Positions 59,210 through 64,000 of a stretch of 64,000 bases of DNA are shown piece after piece. How positions within the stretch are numbered: position 1 is the first letter of the stretch; the number at the start of each line of letters is the position of its first letter. The DNA lies in contig NZ_CDBI01000047.1 of assembly GCF_000820025.1 (NCBI RefSeq), forward strand, positions 124,001 through 188,000. The letters run 5' to 3'. The notes below the pieces were generated by a model. It worked only from the letters and a program-made list of their open reading frames with translations. It made no database searches and was not told where the DNA came from. The DNA comes from Aeromonas popoffii (GTDB lineage Bacteria; Pseudomonadota; Gammaproteobacteria; Enterobacterales; Aeromonadaceae). The position numbers and the translations under genes are program-made.

Positions 59210-60171
59210 CACTGACTCCCATCAGACAAACACTGATCACCTTGCTCAGCGATGGCCAGTTTCATTCCGGCGAGCAGCTCGGCGAGCAGCTCGGCATCAG
59301 TCGTGCGGCCGTGAGCAAGCACATGGCCGCCCTCAAGGAGCTTGGGCTGGATCTGTTCAGTCTGACTGGCAAGGGCTATCGACTGGCGGTGCCCATGGCG
59401 CTGTACGATCAGGTGCAGTTGCAGGCGCTGGCCCCCATGGCGCCGGTGCACTGCTTCCCGGTGATCGACTCTACCAACCAGTACCTGCTGGAGCGGGTCA
59501 ACCAGCTGCAGTCCGGCGAGAGCTGTCTGGCCGAGTGCCAGACTGCGGGGCGCGGTCGCCGTGGCAAGCCCTGGGTCTCCCCTTTTGGTTGTCAACTGAT
59601 CCTGAGCATGTACTGGCGGCTCGAACAGGGCATGGCGGCGGCCATGGGCCTGAGTCTGGCGGTCGGGGTGGCGGTGGTGCAGGCGCTGGAGTCTCTGGGG
59701 TATCCGGGGGTAGAACTGAAGTGGCCGAACGATCTCTATTATCAGGGGCGCAAGCTGGCAGGCATTTTGGTGGAGATGAGTGGTAGTGCTGGTGCCAGCT
59801 GCAACCTGGTGATCGGGGTTGGCCTCAATCTGGCGATGCCGGCCCGGGAGGGCGAACGGATCGATCAGGCCTGGTCCGAGCTGCGCCATATACAGCCGGA
59901 ACTGGTGGATCGCAATCTGCTGGCTGCCCGCATGCTCGAGCACCTGCAACAGGCCATGCTGACCTTCGAGCAGGGCGGTCTGGCCAGTTTTGTCGACAAC
60001 TGGAACCGGCTCGATCACTTCGCCGGTCGGCCGGTGCGCCTCCTGATGGGGGAGCAGGAGATCCGCGGGGTCGCTCGCGGTATAGACGATCGCGGTGCCC
60101 TGCGACTGGAGACGGGCGAGGGGATAAGATTCTATCTGGGGGGAGAGATATCCCTGCGACGGGGTGACTGA
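59206..60171 (+). CDS. birA: Biotin protein ligase / biotin operon repressor
   Basis: BirA charges biotin onto acetyl-CoA carboxylase and represses bio genes. It has 321 residues: an N-terminal winged HTH (GEQLGEQLGISRAAVSKHM), a ligase domain with GRGRRGKPWVSPFGCQLILS and KWPNDLYYQGRKLAGIL, and a C-terminal SH3-like domain. ATGA overlap with murB. The terminator at 60199 is shared with convergent coaA. Confidence 0.96.
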   Translation: MTLTPIRQTLITLLSDGQFHSGEQLGEQLGISRAAVSKHMAALKELGLDLFSLTGKGYRLAVPMALYDQVQLQALAPMAPVHCFPVIDSTNQYLLERVNQLQSGESCLAECQTAGRGRRGKPWVSPFGCQLILSMYWRLEQGMAAAMGLSLAVGVAVVQALESLGYPGVELKWPNDLYYQGRKLAGILVEMSGSAGASCNLVIGVGLNLAMPAREGERIDQAWSELRHIQPELVDRNLLAARMLEHLQQAMLTFEQGGLASFVDNWNRLDHFAGRPVRLLMGEQEIRGVARGIDDRGALRLETGEGIRFYLGGEISLRRGD

Positions 60172-60198
60172 TATCTCTGTGTGTCAGAGACACCAATG

Positions 60199-60226
60199 GA
60201 AGAGGGGGCCTGTGGGCCCCCTCTTC
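60199..60226. terminator. Terminator between birA and coaA
   Basis: GAAGAGGGGGCC, loop TGTG, GGCCCCCTCTTC between two convergent genes. Confidence 0.85.
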
Positions 60227-60251
60227 GTTTATGTACTGTATGCATCGACCA

Positions 60252-61190
60252 TCACTTGCGCAGCTTGATCTGCTCGATGGCGTGCTCGTGGCCCTTGGTC
60301 AGGATCAAGTTGGCACGCTCCCGGGTCGGCAGGATATTTTCCTGCAAATTCAGATAGTTGATATCTTGCCAGATGGTGTTGGCAATCTTGCTGGCTTCGC
60401 TCTCCGCCAGTTTGGCGTAGTGATGGAAGTAGGAGTCCGGATCCGAGAAGGCGCCGCTGCGGAACTTGAGGAAACGCTCGACATACCAGGTGCGCAGCAA
60501 CTCGGCTTCGGCATCCACATAAATGGAGAAGTCGACAAAATCTGACACGAAGACGCGATGGGGTTCCTGCGGGTAATCCATGCCGCTTTGCAGCACATTG
60601 AGCCCTTCCAGGATCAATATGTCAGGTTGCTCCACCACCTTCTTCTCATCGGGAATGATGTCATAGATGAGGTGGGAGTAGACGGGCGCCTCGACCTTCT
60701 CGTGGCCGGCCCGGATATTGGCGACAAACTCCACCAGATGGCGGATGTCATAGGATTCCGGAAAGCCTTTGCGACGCATCAGGCCGCGCTCTTCCAGCAC
60801 CTTGTTGGGATAGAGGAAGCCATCCGTGGTGACCAGTTCCACCCGCGGATGTTCCGGCCAGCGCTCCAGCAGGGCCTGCATGATGCGGGCCGTGGTGCTC
60901 TTTCCTCCCGCCACACTCCCGGCGATGCTGATGATGTAGGTGCCCTTGCCGCGGGACTGGCCGAGGAACTGTTCCAGCACCCGACTGCGGCGCTGCTTGG
61001 CCTTGACGTAGAGATTGAGCAGGCGGGAGAGGGGCAGATAGATCTCTTCGACCTCCTGCAATGACACCTTCTCATTGATCCCGCGCAGGGTCTGCAGATC
61101 GTGTTCGGTCAGGGTCAGGGGGACAGCATCGCGCAATAACGCCCATTGTTCGCGGGTGAATTGCAGATAGGGGTTATGCTCGGTCGTCAT
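60252..61190 (-). CDS. coaA: Pantothenate kinase (type I)
   Basis: This enzyme makes the first committed step of coenzyme A synthesis. It has 312 residues (E. coli 316). The P-loop is [18 protein letters not shown], with [19 protein letters not shown] and the C-terminal LTKGHEHAI typical of CoaA. ATG 61190 gives the normal N-terminus [16 protein letters not shown]. Its position before the tRNA-tuf cluster is conserved in E. coli (birA-coaA-thrU...tufB). Confidence 0.96.
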   Translation of the reverse strand: MTTEHNPYLQFTREQWALLRDAVPLTLTEHDLQTLRGINEKVSLQEVEEIYLPLSRLLNLYVKAKQRRSRVLEQFLGQSRGKGTYIISIAGSVAGGKSTTARIMQALLERWPEHPRVELVTTDGFLYPNKVLEERGLMRRKGFPESYDIRHLVEFVANIRAGHEKVEAPVYSHLIYDIIPDEKKVVEQPDILILEGLNVLQSGMDYPQEPHRVFVSDFVDFSIYVDAEAELLRTWYVERFLKFRSGAFSDPDSYFHHYAKLAESEASKIANTIWQDINYLNLQENILPTRERANLILTKGHEHAIEQIKLRK

Positions 61191-61330
61191 GGTGTCATCA
61201 CTGTTTCTTGGGCAGGGCGACCATACACCAAGGGGTGGGGAGCGACAAGAGACGTGGCGGATTCGAGCAGAGAGTGAGTCCTTTTTTGCATGCTTCCCGG
61301 CAATAATACACATTTTGCAAGGCGCAATAG

Positions 61331-61359
61331 TTGCATCCCCAAAATCCTTACAATAAAAT
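61331..61359 (+). promoter_or_regulatory. Promoter of tRNA-Tyr/tRNA-Gly/tuf operon
   Basis: TTGCAT (61331-61336), 17-bp spacer, TAAAAT (61354-61359), followed by a GC-rich discriminator GCGCGAC. A GC-rich discriminator is typical of stringently controlled tRNA and tuf operons. Confidence 0.75.
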
Positions 61360-61451
61360 GCGCGACGCTTGGATGTCTGTCGCCTATTTGCCCGGCAAAA
61401 GCGACAAAACAACGGGTGCAAGCAGAATAACCGTTGTGGCATTTATGCATC

Positions 61452-61536
61452 GGAGGGGTTCCCGAGCGGCCAAAGGGATCAGACTGTAAATCTGACGGCT
61501 CTGCCTTCGAAGGTTCGAATCCTTCTCCCTCCACCA
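61452..61536 (+). tRNA. tyrU: tRNA-Tyr (GTA)
   Basis: This 85-nt class II tRNA has acceptor stem GGAGGGG, anticodon loop CTGTAAA giving GTA, a long variable arm and encoded CCA. It begins the tyr-gly-tuf cluster, matching tyrU-glyT-thrT-tufB in E. coli apart from the missing thrU. Confidence 0.95.
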
Positions 61537-61574
61537 TATTTCTCTGCGGTTTGAGTTCTTTGGGTGAGAGAAAT

Positions 61575-61649
<75 letters not shown>

Positions 61650-61653
61650 AGAT

Positions 61654-61728
61654 GCTGATATGGCTCAGACGATACCAAGAGTCACACCTCAGGGTGAGTT
61701 CGGCAATCGAACCTGGCTGTCAGCACCA
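61654..61728 (+). pseudogene. tRNA-Thr relic in the tuf leader
   Basis: At the thrT position of E. coli lies a 75-nt tRNA-like stretch. The acceptor stem GCTGATA/TGTCAGC and CCA end are intact, as is the D-arm start GGCTCAG. But the anticodon arm has collapsed to CACACC-TCA-GGGTG, so no threonine anticodon remains, and the T-arm (CGGCAATCGAACCTGGC) no longer pairs properly. Similarity to tRNA-Thr(GGT) is clear in GCTGATATGGCTCAG, GGGTGAG and GTCAGCACCA. It lies 94 bp before tuf. Confidence 0.75.
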
Positions 61729-61821
61729 ACCTCTCTTCCCCACCAGATTCAAATCCATCATATAAACTGTTCTGTGGTTAGCTTGCCACCGCGTACTCAG
61801 CGTTAGTTTAGAGGGACGATC

Positions 61822-63006
61822 ATGTCTAAAGAAAAATTTGAGCGTAATAAACCGCACGTTAACGTGGGTACCATCGGCCACGTTGACCACGGTAAAACCA
61901 CCCTGACCGCCGCCATCACCAACGTGCTGGCCAAGCACTTCGGTGGTAAAGCTTTCGCCTTCGACCAGATCGACAAGGCACCGGAAGAGCGTGAGCGTGG
62001 TATCACCATCAACACCTCCCACGTAGAATACGACACCGCTACCCGTCACTACGCCCACGTAGATTGCCCGGGTCACGCCGACTACGTTAAAAACATGATC
62101 ACCGGTGCTGCCCAGATGGACGGCGCGATCCTGGTAGTTGCTGCGACCGACGGCCCGATGCCGCAAACTCGTGAGCACATCCTGCTGGGTCGCCAGGTTG
62201 GTATCCCGTACATGATCGTGTTCATGAACAAGTGCGACATGGTAGATGACGAAGAGCTGCTCGAACTGGTCGAAATGGAAGTGCGTGAACTGCTGACCGA
62301 GTACGACTTCCCGGGTGATGACCTGCCGGTAGTTCGCGGTTCCGCGCTGAAAGCGCTGGAAGGCGACGCTGCATGGGAAGAGAAGATCATCGAGCTGGCT
62401 GGCCACCTGGATACCTACATCCCGGAGCCGGAGCGCGCGATCGACCTGCCGTTCCTGATGCCTATCGAAGACGTATTCTCTATCGCTGGCCGTGGTACCG
62501 TAGTTACCGGTCGTGTAGAGCGCGGTATCGTTAAAGTCGGTGAGACCGTAGAAATCGTTGGTATCAAAGATACCGTTTCTACCACCTGTACCGGTGTTGA
62601 AATGTTCCGTAAGCTGCTGGACGAAGGTCGTGCAGGCGAGAACATCGGCGCACTGCTGCGTGGCGTGAAGCGTGAAGACGTAGAGCGTGGTCAAGTACTG
62701 GCCAAGCCGGGCTCAATCAAGCCGCACACCAAGTTCGAATCTGAAGTGTACGTACTGTCCAAAGAAGAAGGTGGTCGTCATACCCCGTTCTTCAAAGGCT
62801 ACCGTCCGCAGTTCTACTTCCGTACTACCGACGTGACCGGTACCATCGAACTGCCGGAAGGCGTAGAGATGGTAATGCCAGGCGACAACATCAAAATGGT
62901 TGTTACCCTGATTGCCCCGATCGCAATGGACGACGGTCTGCGTTTCGCCATCCGTGAAGGTGGCCGTACCGTAGGTGCCGGTGTTGTAGCCAGCGTGATT
63001 GCTTAA
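61822..63006 (+). CDS. tufB: Elongation factor Tu
   Basis: EF-Tu has 394 residues. G-domain motifs: [10 protein letters not shown] (P-loop), DCPGHADYV and NKCDMVD. Domain II/III stretches [12 protein letters not shown] and [16 protein letters not shown] follow. Codon use is strongly biased, typical of a highly expressed gene. It is cotranscribed with upstream tRNAs and followed by a terminator and tRNA-Trp. Confidence 0.98.
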   Translation: MSKEKFERNKPHVNVGTIGHVDHGKTTLTAAITNVLAKHFGGKAFAFDQIDKAPEERERGITINTSHVEYDTATRHYAHVDCPGHADYVKNMITGAAQMDGAILVVAATDGPMPQTREHILLGRQVGIPYMIVFMNKCDMVDDEELLELVEMEVRELLTEYDFPGDDLPVVRGSALKALEGDAAWEEKIIELAGHLDTYIPEPERAIDLPFLMPIEDVFSIAGRGTVVTGRVERGIVKVGETVEIVGIKDTVSTTCTGVEMFRKLLDEGRAGENIGALLRGVKREDVERGQVLAKPGSIKPHTKFESEVYVLSKEEGGRHTPFFKGYRPQFYFRTTDVTGTIELPEGVEMVMPGDNIKMVVTLIAPIAMDDGLRFAIREGGRTVGAGVVASVIA

Positions 63007-63029
63007 TCTTTGGCTTACATAAATAAAGC

Positions 63030-63053
63030 AAAGCCCCTATAATAGGGGCTTTC
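63030..63053 (+). terminator. Hairpin between tuf and tRNA-Trp
   Basis: AAAGCCCCTA, 3-nt loop, TAGGGGCTTT. It may partially terminate, reducing tRNA-Trp/secE/nusG relative to tuf. Confidence 0.8.
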
Positions 63054-63059
63054 TTGTGT

Positions 63060-63136
63060 AGGGGCGTAGTTCGAATTGGTAGAACAGCGGTCTCCAAAAC
63101 CGATGGTTGCGGGTTCGAGTCCTGCCGCCCCTGCCA
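63060..63136 (+). tRNA. trpT: tRNA-Trp (CCA), copy 2
   Basis: It is identical to the tRNA-Trp at 16788 except for G instead of C at the extra D-loop base after GTTC. Acceptor stem, anticodon CCA and CCA end are the same. Its place between tuf and secE is typical of Vibrio- and Aeromonas-type gammaproteobacteria. Confidence 0.95.
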
Positions 63137-63196
63137 CATACCTCGTCTCGTACGGGGCTTTTGTGTCTTTGGTTACGTCAGATACAGGTGGGTTGT

Positions 63197-63580
63197 ATGA
63201 GTGTTAGTTCTGAGAGCCAGGGCGGAAGCAAGGATACCCTGCTTTGGGGCCTGGTTTTCATCATCCTGGTCGCAGCAGTTGGTGGAAACTGGTGGGTCGG
63301 TAAGCATTTCAATGATGTTAACGTTGCCTTGCGTGCTTTAGGCGTATTGGCTGCTATCGCAGGCGCTGGAATACTTGCAATACGCACTACTAAAGGTAAA
63401 GCCACAGTGGCATTTGCCCGTGAGTCTCGCCTGGAAGTCCGCAAGGTCGTATGGCCGACCCGTCAGGAAGCCATTCAGACAACCCTGATTGTGCTGGCGG
63501 TGACTGCCGTGATGGGACTGTTGCTGTTCATGCTGGACGGCGCCTTGGTCTGGTTGGTCAACCTGATTACCGGTGTGTAA
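63197..63580 (+). CDS. secE: Protein translocase subunit SecE
   Basis: This is an essential part of the SecYEG channel. It has 127 residues with three hydrophobic segments, as in E. coli (LLWGLVFIILVAAVGGNWWV; LGVLAAIAGAGILAI; LIVLAVTAVMGLLLFML), and the conserved RLEVRKVVWPTRQEA. ATG 63197 gives MSVSSESQGG. It is followed by nusG after 9 bp. Confidence 0.95.
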   Translation: MSVSSESQGGSKDTLLWGLVFIILVAAVGGNWWVGKHFNDVNVALRALGVLAAIAGAGILAIRTTKGKATVAFARESRLEVRKVVWPTRQEAIQTTLIVLAVTAVMGLLLFMLDGALVWLVNLITGV

Positions 63581-63589
63581 GGATAAGCC

Positions 63590-64000
63590 ATGACTGAACA
63601 ACGTGAACAACGTATGAGATGGTATGTCGTGCAGGCATTCTCCGGCTACGAAGGTCGGGTTGCCAAATCTTTGCGCGAACATATCAAGATGCATGGCATG
63701 GAAGACATGTTCGGTGAAGTGCTGGTCCCGACTGAAGAAGTGGTCGAGATGCGTGCTGGCCAAAAGCGCAAGAGTGAGCGCAAGTTTTTCCCGGGCTACG
63801 TCCTGGTTCAGATGCTCATGGATGAAACCACATGGCACTTGGTGCGTAACGTACCGCGTGTGATGGGTTTCATCGGTGGCACCTCTGATCGTCCTGCTCC
63901 TATCTCTGATAAAGAAGCGGATGCCATCCTCAATCGTCTGCAAGATGCCCACGACAAGCCGCGTCCGAAAACCCTGTTTGAACCGGGTGAAATGGTGCGG
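63590..64000 (+). CDS. nusG: Transcription termination/antitermination factor NusG, 3'-truncated by window edge
   Basis: This is the N-terminal 137 residues of Nus[35 protein letters not shown], then [13 protein letters not shown]. The NGN domain contacts RNA polymerase. The KOW domain lies beyond the window. It follows secE as in most bacteria. Confidence 0.96.
   Translation, partial: MTEQREQRMRWYVVQAFSGYEGRVAKSLREHIKMHGMEDMFGEVLVPTEEVVEMRAGQKRKSERKFFPGYVLVQMLMDETTWHLVRNVPRVMGFIGGTSDRPAPISDKEADAILNRLQDAHDKPRPKTLFEPGEMVR

Overview
The window is a gene-dense, GC-rich stretch of a gammaproteobacterial chromosome. Gene content, gene order and protein sequences (mglBAC, arcA-arcC-arcB-arcD with argR and pyrBI, asnA/asnC, ktrAB, tRNA-Tyr/tRNA-Gly/tuf/tRNA-Trp/secE/nusG) point to Aeromonas or a close relative. 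This is inference from family knowledge; no search was run. No insertion sequence, prophage or CRISPR array was seen, so this is core chromosome with small accessory scars.

Layout. 1-6.5 kb: the 3' part of lacZ, then the galactose ABC operon mglBAC behind a GalR/GalS-type operator. 6.5-8.6 kb: a poorly coding stretch with a CsrB-type sRNA on the minus strand, a ParA-like relic broken by a stop codon, and a small secreted-protein gene. 8.6-15.9 kb: the arginine deiminase operon, an ArgR regulator, and pyrBI behind a leader-peptide attenuator. 16-23.5 kb: tRNA-Trp, a PsiD-like phosphatidylserine-decarboxylase homologue, a chemoreceptor, a lipocalin and the yqhC/yqhD pair. 24-27 kb: pntAB. 27.3-32.5 kb: a sulfur block (YheO-like regulator, cysteine desulfidase, cystine symporter, CoA-disulfide reductase). 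32.5-38.9 kb: bamD, rluD, pgeF, clpB with a heat-shock promoter, and an MBL-fold hydrolase. 39-41 kb: the divergent asnA/asnC pair. 41-44.2 kb: a periplasmic binding protein, a membrane protein, a CBS protein, folM and a folK-like gene. 44.2-47.7 kb: glrK-qseG-glrR. 47.7-53.7 kb: a DUF1097 protein, msrPQ, two PepSY proteins, a PhoPQ-like two-component system and an acidic hypothetical protein. 54-61.2 kb: topB with a LexA-like box, ktrAB, murB-birA and coaA. 61.3-64 kb: tRNA-Tyr, tRNA-Gly, a tRNA-Thr relic, tuf, tRNA-Trp, secE and partial nusG.

Most notable. First, several genes are followed by a diverged second copy of their own 3' end (asnA, asnC, the PhoQ-like kinase gene, the acidic-protein gene and arcC). 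At asnA/asnC the extra ends lie outside the pair on both sides, as if the whole divergent pair had been replaced or inserted. Second, the GlrR homologue lacks the GAFTGA loop and has a shortened second sigma-54 contact loop, while keeping its ATPase, receiver and DNA-binding motifs. Third, a tRNA-Thr relic without an anticodon loop sits in the tuf leader where thrT lies in Escherichia coli. The CsrB-like RNA, the LexA-like box before topB and two 30-31-residue membrane ORFs also deserve a look.
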